DNA of 64,000 nucleotides. Origin: Rotaria macrura (Eukaryota > Rotifera > Eurotatoria > Philodinida > Philodinidae). Where the stretch lies: assembly GCA_900239685.1 (NCBI GenBank), contig OENT01000444.1, forward strand, positions 51,879-115,878. The letters run 5' to 3'. The translations under genes and the position numbers were made by a program. The notes under the pieces were generated by a model that saw only the letters and a program-made list of their open reading frames with translations, ran no database searches and had not been told where the DNA came from. Below, piece after piece: positions 23,897-36,299 of this stretch (the first letter of the stretch is position 1; each line of letters starts with the position of its first letter).

Positions 23897-24302
23897 AACA
23901 CAAACAAAGATTCGACATCGTCAGTACGACCTGTCAGCATTTTATTGTTTTCGATTCGTGCAACATTATGAAACCATTTGATTTTTCGTCATAGAATTTG
24001 AGTTCGAATGTATTCTCCTGAGCTGTAACCAGACCTGGATACCAGTCGATCTGGTCTGGTCTGGAAAAAATCCTACCAGTTACAATTCTGATATTCTCCA
24101 TTTATAGTTTCAGTGATATCTTTTCCACATGAGCTATACATGTATCGAGAAATATTTATATTCGATTTCACACAGTGTACAATAAATGACATGATTTACA
24201 TAGCTATGTAAATTATTGATGCAAAAAAAGTCAATAATCGACAGTGATCTTCACATGGTGTTTCTCGATGATGCAAGTCAATCGATAGAGGAACTGAATA
24301 CT

Positions 24303-25600
24303 TTATTCTTGTGCGTCAACTTCGACGATTTCTTTCATTAGATTTTTCCAACCCTATAAAACAAACGATCATTATCAAAAGATACATGATTTTATAGCTG
24401 ATTGTAGAAAATACTGACAAACTTGATGTGTAGACTAGCATAGGTAGGATCTTTCAATAGGATGCAATGAACATTGTGATATTCCCACTGAGGTACCTTT
24501 GGAAATAAGTGATGAACCTGTTAGAATACATTCACATGAATAATACCGAAAAATAATAAGATGAAACGAGCAAAATTTTACCAAATGATAATTTTCATCA
24601 TGTATACCAAGGAACAAGTTCCAAAACCATTCGCAAAATCGATTCCTTGTCAAATATATATCAATACGAGGAGCCGTCTCGATCTGCATCGAGAAAAATA
24701 GCCAAAACAAATTAGAATTCTTACATCAATCATTATTTTACCATAGGGTAGTGTTCTGTTAACTCAATCAATGATCCAAGCCACATATGGGCAGTGAAAT
24801 AAGGAACGATCCAATAGAGAAATAGTAATGATACTGTTTCGGTATAAAAAAATATTGCCATGAGCATGATGAGATAAATCATTCGAATTAGTGTTTCTCG
24901 ATTGTCATTATCCTACGAGAATGGTTTTTATATTAACTGCTCATTACTTTCAACAACTTACTTTTGTCCAAATTCTATATTTAATCAAATACATCAAATA
25001 ATTGATTGAAGAGCTAGGAAAAAATAAACTACGCAAGTAACGCTTGACATTGGCATTAGTTCTATTGACGCCACATAGCCCATTTTCTTTTAGTCCTTGC
25101 TGAAAGTTAAAATTCTAATATTTTATATTATGTTTTGATAAGTTTATTTTACATACGTAATCGGGATCTCGATCCGTACCAAGATGTGGATGATGATTTC
25201 GAACATGTGATACTTGATAGCCATAGTAACTTTGAAACACAACATATCCGGAACAGAACGTGCCGAGAATAAAATTTAGATATTTGTTACTTGCAAAACA
25301 GCCGTGCGTTGCTTCATGTAAAGCACATTCTAAACCACGCTGTCGTGCACCAATAATACAAATTACAAGAAAATACGTAACGACCCAAACAAAAGGCCAA
25401 TGAATGTTACTGTACACGTATTGTGATAATACAACACACAGTATGATAATTGTCCAGTCTGTAATTACTGACAATAATCCATGATAGTTATCCGGTGTAT
25501 TGGCGAGCGTACATTTTGATACTTCGTCAATTAAACTTTGATCGAATTTGTATCTCTTGAATGAGGAACTAGCTTTGTCCGAAAATTCGAATGAAGACAT
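24303..25600 (-). CDS. Membrane fatty-acid desaturase, six exons, 334 aa
   Basis: Di-iron desaturases of this class introduce double bonds into acyl chains in the ER membrane. The exons are 25157-25600, 24962-25099, 24742-24912, about 24582-24683, 24419-24517 and 24303-24353. All junctions have GT-AG introns of 49-65 bp and consistent phase. The three histidine boxes are present: HEATH (residues 95-99), HVRNHH (132-137) and HLVHH (284-288). Hydrophobic pairs flank them (about 48-84, 108-125 and 205-240), as in a four-helix membrane desaturase. There is no fused cytochrome b5 domain. HVRNHHPHLGTDRDPDY reads more like plain acyl or bacterial-type desaturases than sphingolipid delta-4 enzymes, so I leave the substrate open. 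The protein is complete and no key residue is missing. Confidence 0.85.
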
Positions 25601-26266
25601 CGTAGCTAGTACAATAGAGAACGTTGAAGAATATGAAACTAATGCATATCGCTTGAGCTTTCGATAAGCAATTTATACTAGATGTAATTTCCAACTATGA
25701 TCACTTTTCCAATATGACGCCATGAGTGAATTACTCGTGCATGATGATGTTGCATAAAAATTAATCATCATGGTGATATTTTACCAAGTTTTGGAATTGA
25801 ATTTGCAGCAGCTGACTAATATATTTTACTGGATTTCAAAACAGTGAAATGAATATTATTATTTCTTTTCTGAGAAGCATCAGGTAAGTAATAGCATGAG
25901 TCGGCAGCAAATTATTCATTTCTATCGGTAGAACTTGGAAAAAACTGAAAATCGTCGATGACGTAATTTTTATGTGAGAACGTAATCGGCCTACGCACGC
26001 AACGGCATCCACCTGTGCATCGTCAGTTCTCCTATTCAATATTGCAGAGTAGTAATGATCACCGTATAAAACAATTTGAATAATAAAGGAATGTGTACAA
26101 TTTACTTACATTGTTGTTGTTTCTCATGGACCAATAAATGGGCCAAAATCGATGTATTTATTCATGAGGAAAATAGATTCAAAGCTTTTCAATGCAATCT
26201 AGTTTTCAAATTCTCTTCAACAATTAAATAGATATAGTATATTGAAAACCTTTCTCATGTACTACA

Positions 26267-26597
26267 AGGCATGTAACGAACACGAACGTTCTGATTCGTC
26301 GGGTTCGTGTTCGATCTCGATTGAAGCTGTTGTAGAAGATTCAATAAGAATCAAAAGCAACCCGATAGCAAAATAATTCCGGTGCAATTAACATGAACTA
26401 ATCAGAAGTCTTGTTTACATCTATTTGGTTCGAATTTTGAAAAATTCGGATACGAAAACTTACTCCTGCAAGTATTTTGCTCCTTACCACATCTTTCAAT
26501 GTGAGAAGCTTAAACCAAACCCACACTAGAAATGGATCCGAACCAGAACCCCAATCCCAAACTGTCAACTCCGGGTTCGGGTTCTTTGCATGCTTCT
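26267..26597. mobile_element. hAT-like MITE with GAACCC-type arms, 331 bp
   Basis: GTACTACA flanks the element exactly at 26259-26266 and 26598-26605 (the match extends to 9 bp, TGTACTACA). The left end is AGGCATGTAACGAACACGAA and the right end in reverse is AGAAGCATGCAAAGAACCCG, matching with small gaps. The arms are rich in CGAACACGAACG and GGGTTCGGGTTC units. There is no coding sequence. Confidence 0.65.
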
Positions 26598-27212
26598 GTA
26601 CTACAGATAGTTTCAATTGTGTGGAACTTGACTTTCTCTGCTTTGAAATGAAATGATTTGCACATGTAAAAGTAATATTATGATGTAGCCTCTTCCTTTG
26701 AGTAAGCTTGATATGATTCTTGTTTAGCTACAATTAAATTTATTTTTACTTGAACAAGTTTGCTAATTTAATTGTACTATTTTTTATGCTCGATCTTATA
26801 AATCACTTGAGAACTTATCTAAGCGTACAATTCAATATCGAACAGTCACCACGTCACTTTTAAATATATGCAACGCATGTTTTTCTTTTCTATTTCTTAT
26901 TTTAAATGGTGACGTTTCGTTCTTGGACAGCGATGGTGATGAAAATCTATGAAGTCAACTATGTAGTGATTGACTTTTAAACAATAACAGTTGAGCAATA
27001 CTAATATCATCTTTATTGAAATGTTCTTCTGAAATTTATTGAACATCAACTTTATTTTGGGATCAAATAATTTTGTTCAATGTTTTCGAATTGAGATTCA
27101 ATCGTTGTCTATAATTGACATTTCTCATTAGACAAACGTAGTCGAAATCTAAAGTCAAAAACTTGAAATACACATAAAGTTCAATGGATGAAGGTATTTC
27201 AAGTCAGTAATG

Positions 27213-27611
27213 GGATTCCCGAATTTCGCCGATAAGACTTTCGCCAACAGGACATTCGTCAATGGCGATAGTCCACTGTACTTTCGCCAATATACCCCGG
27301 TGACTTTCGCCAATTGGCGAGAGTCCACTGTAATTTCAGCAGTGTGACATGCAGATTACTAGACATCACCAAGATATATACTGATACTCATCCTACTCGC
27401 TCATATCCAGCATTTATATTCTTCTGTGACAAGTGGTAAAAGTTCAAACTTTTTCCAATTGGCGAAAGTCCACTGTACTTTCGCCAATATACCCTGGTGA
27501 CTTTCGCCAATTGGCGAGAGTCCACTGGACTTTCGCCAATACATCACTGGACTTTCGTCATTGGCGAATGTCCAATTGGCGAAAGTCTTATTGGCGAAAT
27601 TCGGGTAAGCC
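27213..27611. mobile_element. MULE-like MITE, perfect 9-bp duplication, 399 bp
   Basis: TCAGTAATG occurs exactly at 27204-27212 and 27612-27620. The TIRs are GGATTCCCGAATTTCGCC and, from the right, GGCTTACCCGAATTTCGCC, continuing into ATAAGACTTTCGCC on both sides. The interior contains many copies of the palindromic unit CTTTCGCCAATTGGCGAAAG or half of it. It also has a direct repeat of about 68 bp (27267-27334 and 27464-27531). A 9-bp duplication fits Mutator-like elements better than hAT. Confidence 0.8.
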
Positions 27612-27889
27612 TCAGTAATGCATATAAAATAATGACGTACAACATTGATTAATAGATCACGACACGTATGAAGTGCATCTTTGATTTGATTGCTATCTGA
27701 TCGTAGACTTTGTTTTTAAAGAAATAATTACTTTTTCGAGGGTATCGGATGCATTTCGTTTTGTTGATTTGCAGTTGTATTGTGCATAATTCTAGTTTGA
27801 GGTCTATTTGTCTTCCATGAACATTGAAATTGTTTTTTAAATTCGTTACGAAATAATATCGAACTAAGACAATGTACATAGAAGTTAAT

Positions 27890-29758
27890 CTAAAAATCAA
27901 TTGTAGAGATAGTTTTGATTATAGAGCCAGCATTGATATTTACCGCACAAAATAGACTTTGAAACCATGTTAAAACTGTCATACTAACCATTATATTAAA
28001 AACAATTAATGATAGATTTCTTCGTTTGATAAATACAATTTTAAAAATAGCCAGTGGAAGAGAGCTAGTCAAGAAAATACAATCGCTTGCAAACATAAGA
28101 ATGAACATTTGTTTTTGAAGATCTTGTTCTTGTTTCATGTTACTATCTTCACAAGAAATTTCCATCGGTTGAATCATCATTCTTCGACACATTCGACCAT
28201 TAAAGTATGTATCAATAAGACTTGCAAATATTAGACAAGCTGGTAAAAAATAGCACGTCAAAAACTAAACAAAAAAAATATTCATGATATTTTATTTAAT
28301 GCTAATAAAACAATTGATACGAATCGTTTGAAATAGTGTTCGAGCAAAGAATGTTCCCGAATTATAGTAGAGTAGAAAGGCAATACAATGATAATAATCT
28401 TAAAGAAAGTTTTTATTGTTCAAGAAAAGAAACTCCACATAATCGTTTAGTTTTCTACTATCAGAGAACACTTTCATTTAATGATTTTACTGAATAGTTT
28501 TAAGAAAATTCATATGATAAAAATGATCTTCTCCACATTTGAATCTTCAAAATATGAGTGAACATCCATGAAGCGAGAGTCAGACTTTCAATATTAAACA
28601 TTGATGTGCCAATTTGTGCAATGTGAACTGCTCAGTTATTCTTCCATGGATGACTACCAAAAGTTGAAAAATACTCTCGACTGAATGAAAAGATTGCACA
28701 CTATTTCCAAAAAGAGTTTTACATGATCGTTTTCGATTTACTGATTGAGAAAAATAAGCCTTATTCTATACAGATACTTATCGTTTTCTATGATACTTCA
28801 GATATGCAATTATGAAATCATTTTTTTCGTAATCAGATCTAGATAAGTTGTAGCAACAAATGCAAACTAAATTTGTCATCGTATTCAAACACCACTGTAT
28901 CAATTTACTTAAAAAAGACTATGTGAAGTACAATGCAATCGTTTTGTGGTCTGTAAACTTTGGAATAAGTTTGAATTTTTCGGCTATAATGTTGTAAAAG
29001 ATAAAACTGCTTCAACTTTTTATATATTCTACGTACAAATAAATGTTCTGTTAATTATTTAGATGTCTTCTGACCTGAATTATACTCCATTGCCAAAAAT
29101 AGAATTCTGAATATGACTTATAGGCTAGTTTTGGCCCACATGCTGCAAATGAAAAACCAGGTATGAGTGTGCCAAACATTGAAGTTAAAATATGTGAATA
29201 TTGACACATGTTGACTACCAATACTGCAGTAACAACGATCAGAGCTTTCTTTGATGTACATATTAAACTTGCTGTGAATGGAAATCGAGCTCGTATCCAT
29301 CGATCCACGGAAACTATCACTAATACCCATGCTGAAGTAACTTGTGATATATGTTTGATGTATACACGACATCGACAAAGTTGATCGTAACTATCGGGAG
29401 CATAGAAATTAATCTATAGAAAGGAAGAAAACAAAATTGCATTATTCTAGAAATAGATTCTTCTTACTTGTAGACCGAATTCCAAGTAATCAAGAAAATA
29501 CAAAAGTAAATAGACTGTATTGGAAATAGTCAAAGTAAGAAATAGACATCCAGTTGATACTTTCCGAAATGTTGGTTGTGAAAATGTCAATAAACTTGCT
29601 ATGCTACCAGGAAAACCAAGTAAAAACGTAAACAAATAACCAAACTGATGAAATCGAATAACTTCGAGTCGATCTTTGAAAATCGAAGATAAATATTCCG
29701 GAGAAATTATTGTTTCTAGACTTTTGATAGATCTCACTAATGTTGTGTTGATATTCAT
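27890..29758 (-). CDS. Rhodopsin-like G-protein-coupled receptor, three exons, 334 aa
   Basis: This is a seven-helix plasma-membrane receptor, probably peptide-type as in the large FMRFamide-like expansions of rotifers (inference). The exons are 29468-29758, 29075-29413 and 27890-28264, all in phase 0 with GT-AG introns of 54 and 810 bp. Seven hydrophobic segments are visible, from FGYLFTFLLGFPGSIASLLTF (TM1) to SLIVFNIMVSMTVLTWFQSLF (TM7). TM3 ends with VIVSVDRWIRARFP, a DRY-like motif. A conserved Cys lies before TM3 (LCRCR), with a partner in loop 2 (FAACGPK). TM7 lacks the usual NPxxY and the tail after it is short, so a 3' exon could be missed or the receptor is divergent. No ligand can be inferred. 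Confidence 0.75.
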
Positions 29759-31708
29759 CTCTATAAAAATTGAAAAATATTAATGAAAAGAAAAATAGCA
29801 GAGTCGTTGAAACAGATCACTCACACAACAAGAAAGATTTATATCAACATTCGTATGAAGACATGCTCATAGGTCATTTTTTCTGAGCTATCGAAATAGT
29901 TATCTTGAATTGCTCTCATGTTACACATCGTTTTTAAGTAGTAGTAGTAGAAGTAGTTAGTAGTTATGGTTCAAAGAAAAAATTTAATGATTTAACTTAT
30001 GATATGATATTATTAACAAACATACTTCCATTACTATATGATATGACGGACGCTTTATATTCTTCGGTAGAACAACATATCGAACTCAAAAGCAATCATT
30101 AAAGTTAAATCACTTATTTGATTGATATGAAATAAAATAGATCTATGATGCTAGTTCATTTTTATCTGAATATTCAAATAAAAGTGAAAGTTAATTTTCA
30201 AAGTTGCATATTGAATTATATGAGAAATAAATATAAAATCATTCTCTCATTGTAATACATTCTTTGGTCGATGGGAAACTATTTTCACGCTGATTCGTTT
30301 AGATTTCAATTGACATTGAAAAAAAAACAATACTATTGATAAAGCGCAGAAATAAACTATCGCAATATGTTATATCTAACTACCTCATATATGCTCTTAT
30401 GGAGTTAGTTAACTTAAGTATAATTATAAGTAAAGAATTCGAACTCAGTCGCGATTAAATATTAATTTACCGGAAGACAAAAAGATGTAAACATCATCTT
30501 TTATTCATATAACAATATTGAAGTGAAAAACCTCGGATTTATGTCGTTACTTGCAAGTTTATTTTTCCTATTCACATACGAAGTTTCTACTTAATACTCT
30601 ATCAACAGTTTGCTATTGTTTCTTTTTGGTCTGTTTAAGTTGGTACGAGTTTGTTGTCTATTACCCATGTTTACAAGAAAAAAAGAATACTGTCTTGTTT
30701 TGAATAGATCTCGAAAATGAATCGATTATATTGAGATATAACTTAAGAGAACTTTTGGATTCTTCTTGAAAATGTCTCCCCTTCGATTATAAATCGTATA
30801 TCATAATAAACTGTCTTCCTCACGATTTAACATGTATTGTAAACTTCGAAATGATCGAAACGAAACAAGCAACACAATGCAGACAATGTCCTCTTTATCA
30901 GTGTTGGACATTTATTGTGAATACAGTTTAATAGAGAAAATGAATCAATCAAGTATTTTCAATCGCAAGACAAGACAGATGTTGATGCGTATTGCTGAAT
31001 TCCATTTTCTTTTTGTTATGGAGAAACTGTTTTTATTTAGATTAAATTACTAGTCAAAACGGGATCTTAACAAGTGACAAGGACAGAAACAACTCTCATT
31101 GAACAAAGACGTGAATGATTACAATATTGAGAAAAACTCACTCAATATTTTGGTCGAGTATAAAACATCTCAACAGTTCATGATGTTGCTCGCACTGTAC
31201 TTCCGGCTGTCCTATATTATTAATAAAAACGTAAGTGACCATCAAACAACTACCAGTATGTTGATGAAATCTGTCACACAAAATGTTCAGTAAAATTCTC
31301 AAAAGAACGCTAATGATCGATAATTATTTTCGAGTTGAATTTATTTGTTTCAGGATAAGAAACAGATATGTGTGGAATCATAGCTAGAAATATTGCATGA
31401 AGCAACACATCAGTTCATGGAATCCGAGAGTGCTTAGTACAACTATTGATTTTCTTCTCTATTGTATTCGTTCTCACGCGAAACTTCACGTCTCTATGCT
31501 ACTTTGATGATACTTCTCTCCTAATTTTCTTTTTAGAAGGATAAAAATAAAAGCGATGACGTATAATAGGATGTCTAAAATAGAATTGACTTTTAATTAT
31601 TGCATTGCGTCAATTATGCACAGAGTCAAAAAAGAACATCGATAACGAGAATACTTTGCATTTAAACTAAATGAACTTGATTGAACACACTTTCATATCG
31701 ACGTAATA
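29759..31708. other. Gene-poor stretch, nothing recognised
   Basis: Two plus-strand frames (30832-31053 and 31099-31293) are longer than average but show no motif, splice pairing or codon pattern that I trust. Confidence 0.35.
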
Positions 31709-31738
31709 GGGGGGGGGGGGGGGGGGGGGGGGGGGGGG
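31709..31738 (+). repeat. Thirty-G homopolymer
   Basis: There are 30 consecutive G in otherwise AT-rich sequence, flanked by GACGTAATA and CTAGAAAG. It would form a stable G-quadruplex. It is either a real oligo-G tract or a sequencing or assembly artefact. Confidence 0.9.
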
Positions 31739-32304
31739 CTAGAAAGTAATGAAACGTTGATACAGTTTATTGTCTCTATGCGCTAGTTATTTTTCTATTT
31801 GGAAGAATTCATATCATCAATATACAAATGAGATTACATTGAATTTATCGGTGATGATAGTGGTGCTACTTCTTCACTTTATGAGAGTATTGCGACAGTA
31901 TCATTAGCATTAGACAGTAGAGTATACTAATCTATGTTTTAGTATGAACAAAGAACTTTTAAATATTCGATTAGACGTACTTCATTTAATTTTGAAAGAC
32001 TATTGAAACATATTCTACTCGTAGTATTCGATATTTTATAGACAGTTCATGAGATACTATTGGTTATGTAAAGCTATGTTCATCAAATTCGAAAGAGTTA
32101 CAAAGATACTCACAATCGAAACATTTGAACATGATTTTCATATTGAAAAGTCAGTTTTGTTCGTATACAAACACTCCTAATGTTGGATCATTAACTATTG
32201 GATGTATCAACTATGTACTGACGAAGTAACTTTCACAAACATTGTAATTACTCCACATCAATAGGAGTTCAAGTTAACATATAATTTTATCCTTAGGAGA
32301 CGCG

Positions 32305-32378
32305 TAGGTCCGAAAGTGATGGCTTATCAAAGAGGCATGGGTCAATGACTTTTGCCATTACTAACTAATGAATGACCT
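32305..32378. repeat. Dispersed single copy of the GGTCCGAAAGTGATGG unit
   Basis: The unit starts AGGTCCGAAAGTGATGGCTT and ends GCCATTACT...ATGACCT, so its two ends are inverted relatives (AGTGATGGC versus GCCATTACT). The same unit occurs in tandem about 1.2 kb downstream. Confidence 0.65.
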
Positions 32379-33518
32379 TCCGTTTTTTTTCTGTTTTATT
32401 ACATAAAAAAGTAATGGATGACAACAGAAGAATAGGAACAACTATAATTGTTTTCAACATTCCAAGATACGGTATTAAATCAGTGAGACGTTTTATGCTA
32501 CAATATAAATGAGATATGATGAAATATCCTACTTGATATCGTCGTTCATTGGACGACAAGTTGCAAATACAAAATCAATCTTATTGAAAAAGTACTCAAC
32601 TTCTCAAAACCGACAGATCACACCATAGGCTTTATATTGTACGACGAAGAAATAATTTTCTCTAATATCTAACTTTTAACTTAGAAAAAATATTTTTTCA
32701 GAAATATATTGTTTTGAATATGACGGAGTGCCTGCAAAGAATGACAATCTCCAAATTCGTTCAATTGTTATCATCGATTTCATTTAGTCTCTCTTAATAC
32801 AGTCAGCACAAGAAAAAGTCAGCATTGAGTTGTGTTTTATTTACTGAAAATTAATTTGACTTACTCGTTTAAAAGAGTTATATAGCGTTCTTCAGAGAAA
32901 TACTTAGATTATGGAACATCAAGAACTTGAAAAAAAAACTTTGTATCAATCAACATCGTTTTTATCGAAGAACGACATATGTTCAGTAATTTATTCCCAA
33001 CTCGTAATTGAATAATTTAAAATGTGCTTTTCTATAGTTCGTAGAAAGGCACGTTTCGAAGAACTTGAACGGATGATTGATTGCAAGTATTTAAATCTCA
33101 TTCGGATTTCACTTTCATTAGATTGTCCACACATGCATAGTTGATTGTGACATCTCTAGATATCAATGACCATAATAACGAGTAATCCTTGTAATAAAAT
33201 ATTATTAGCAAATGAAACATTATTTTACGATAAAATTTTGCAATTTCATTAGAGTGATATGAGATTATAGGATGAGATACATTTGGTACATACCAGAACA
33301 GCATCGGATCACTTTTATTAAGTTCTTGAAAATGTGCTGTAATTACTTAAAATACATTCGATGTTGTGTAATTACACTTAGAAACATGACGCACATGAAA
33401 AACACAGAATGTGTCTTGCATAATAAACTTTTTCTTTGCATTCGGTTTATTTCATAATGTAATTATTCAACATCTATTTGATTTCAACTTAACATAGTGT
33501 TCTAATCCAACAATATAC

Positions 33519-33738
33519 GGAGGTCCAAAAGCGGTGGTTTATCATCTTTTGAAAATAACTTAACCTTACCATTACTCACTCACGACTTCACTGAGGTCCG
33601 AAAGTGATGGTTTGTCATAACTATGCAATAGAAAATCTAACTTCGCCATTACTCACTCAAGACTTCTCTGAGGTCCGAAAGTGTTGGCTTATCATAAATA
33701 AAATCGCCTAACTTCACCACCGCTCCCTCATGACCTCT
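33519..33738. repeat. Three tandem copies of a 73-77 bp hairpin-like unit
   Basis: Units start near 33520, 33593 and 33670 with GAGGTCC(A/G)AAAG and end with CC(A/G)(C/T)TACTCACTCA(C/A)GACTTC or the related TGACCTC. Each unit is an imperfect inverted repeat. A fourth diverged copy lies at 32305-32378. Confidence 0.7.
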
Positions 33739-35949
33739 TTTTTTTGCTTTTCATTGTATAATAATAGAAATTAGCAAAATAATCCATATCGAGCATCATG
33801 ATAAATTTTAAACATTTAAATTAATGCTGATCTTTACATTAATCATGCTTTTGTTTTTCATTAGATAAAATATTTGACTGTACTGAAACTTCATACGTAT
33901 ATGTAAACTAAAATTTACCTTGTGAGAAAATCCTAAACGATAGAATGTTTCAATTCGATTGATTTCCAAATAAAATATTGACTTGTCTATTTAATTTTAC
34001 ACGATTCGATCATAGCTAAAGTGTATGTGTGATATTGAATGTATGTAAAGTATATAATGATGGTAAATATGTTTTTATGGTTCAGGATCAAGCACGATAT
34101 TATGCAAAGTTTAACTTTTACCATGTAATTGTCAGTTTTTTCATAGAATTTATTCTGTTTTCTTTTTTTACATTATCATCCACGAACTAAAAATCTTGAG
34201 ACTATAGCATCTTCATATGTTTTGAAATACAATGAGAAAGACTTGAATACTGAAACTCACGACGATAAAAAGCGATTACGACTGATCTATATCTCAGGTG
34301 AACAATAGTATCCATTGGTCTTGGTGTAGAAGTTTTCATTATTTTGCATTACCATATCTTATTGTGTCGTAATTGTTTGCCATACAAAATCATGGTGGTC
34401 AGATGACACGAATAAAAATTATACCATGATGGACTCAGTATGATATAAGATATATTTGTTGTTTTACCACGCGAGAAACTTTAGTCGCCTAGATAACTTG
34501 TTCTAGCATTGAAAATATGGACGATAGAAATATTCGTCAATTAAAATAAAATAAATGTCTTGTTACAAGTTTTGTCGATCAACTAAGAAAGAAATGATCA
34601 TTGGCTAACTTATTTTATTGTACACCAAGTCAAGTATTCATCGAACTTCAACTATGGCTCCACATTTGTATTCGAAAATCATGCTTGATGCTACCATGCA
34701 TTTGAATTGTTATTCAATCATTTAAAGAGACGTATGTATAATTATAGAATCAGTACGTGTGAACGTCTCTGATATCGTCAAATCTGAATATTCTTCTTTA
34801 TAGTCTACATTAACTTCGTACTATCAATCAACAGAATATGGATTTATCTATTTTATTTTGATAAGGTGATAAGCATTCGGTATAGTCGATAAATAGCACA
34901 ATTGGCTTTCGAAAAATATTTCTTTGGTGTATTTTTCGACAGGAGATGCGACATCGTGTACTTGAATCCTACTCCACATACATTTTATTGAATGATCTAT
35001 AGAAAGGCGATATTTTAATGAAATCATGCGAGGTTATGAAAAACGAATTTCATCATTTTTTTTTCATTGCTTATTCATGTTCAATTGTTGTTTAATATAC
35101 TTTATTTTCCTCATAAAAAAACATTTCAACATGTATAGTTTGTCATCAGTATTAGTTCATCGGTCGCTCTCTTATGCAATGCTGTACTGCCCGATAAAGT
35201 TAAGAAATACGATTAGTTTCTATTGAGCAGGAAAAAAAATTCCCATCCATCCATTCATAATAGGTGACGAATACTGTTCACTATAGAATATTTTTTCAAC
35301 ATAAAAACTATAAGACAAGGTCACCGGTCAATCAGATATCATTGAACGAATAATGTGATGAATGAATGTTAAGAGGTATGCATCGCTAACAATATCTATT
35401 GTATCGATCAGTCCAAATAGACACTTTCTATAATGTGATGTTGTGATAGATAGTCATAAAGAAATATTGTACCTGTGACCCTAAAGAACAGAATAAAACA
35501 TGGATATACTTGGAGCTTATGTGCATAAAATGCGGACATCCATTAGAGAAAGAAAAGAAGAAAATAGTGGTAGGATAGTGTGAATATCATTTAATCAACG
35601 AAAGATAAAAGCTTTTGACACGAGTTCGTCGCTTCAATTATGAAAATTTACTTCAGACGAACAGTTTATGAAATATCTGTCATCTGTATCAACTGTTTAT
35701 TTGGATCATCATAGGTCGTACATGATTGTATCTCGTACTGGAATATAGATAGCATCAAAGAAAAATATAAAAACAAGTTAAAATCATAAACTATACATGA
35801 ACATCACATGAATAGTGTTTGCTGAATAACATAGGTCAATGAAAACATCGATCGAACACAGAGATCTTGCAATTAATTGTTATGGGATCCCGTCTACTGC
35901 AGCTTCTATTAAAATTAAGACCCAATGAGCAAAGATTTTTAAAATTATT
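33739..35949. other. Gene-poor stretch, nothing recognised
   Basis: AT-rich sequence. The frames present are short and leucine/phenylalanine-rich by composition only. Confidence 0.4.
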
Positions 35950-35954
35950 TATAG

Positions 35955-36215
35955 ACAAGGTCCACGATCTGGTGGAACGATGGGCTACCCAATCCCCCCC
36001 CCCATTGTCAGCCTGTCTCAGCTAGTTCGTCTGCCACATTGTTTTCGTGGTATATCTGCAAAAATTTCTACAGAACCTAGGTTTTTGAGAATCTCACAGA
36101 TAGAGCATATTTCACTGTTACTTTGCTCATACTGTGAGCTGTCTGCTGGATCTTCTAGGTTTTCCAACCAGTGGGTAGAATATCGTCGTTTCAGCGCATC
36201 TATTAGACTATCAAT
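35955..36215 (-). pseudogene. Retroelement scrap with RNase-H-like end
   Basis: The minus strand reads LIDALKRRYSTHWLENLEDP, then ICEILKNLGSVEIFADIPRKQ. After a one-base frame change it reads NVADELAETG, followed by a stop. The last piece resembles the end of RNase H domains of non-LTR retrotransposons (NxxADELA). A 10-C run (35994-36003) lies beside it. The fragment is short, shifted and stopped, so it is a dead remnant. The assignment is tentative. Confidence 0.35.
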
Positions 36216-36299
36216 GCTGAAAATTATGCGATATGTTCATTCTTCGAGATTTGAAATAGATAATCTGTTTCAGATTACTGTAAATTAAATATAAACAAC

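Noticed and set aside
24020-24085. Short inverted GTAACCAGACCTGG / ACCAGTTAC as another MITE
   Set aside because: The arms are short and imperfect, and no flanking duplication was found.
30832-31293. Two plus-strand frames as exons of a receptor ligand-binding domain
   Set aside because: No compatible splice sites or family motif could be shown.
33500-33740. CRISPR-like array
   Set aside because: Repeats are adjacent without unique spacers, each copy is diverged, and the host is eukaryotic.
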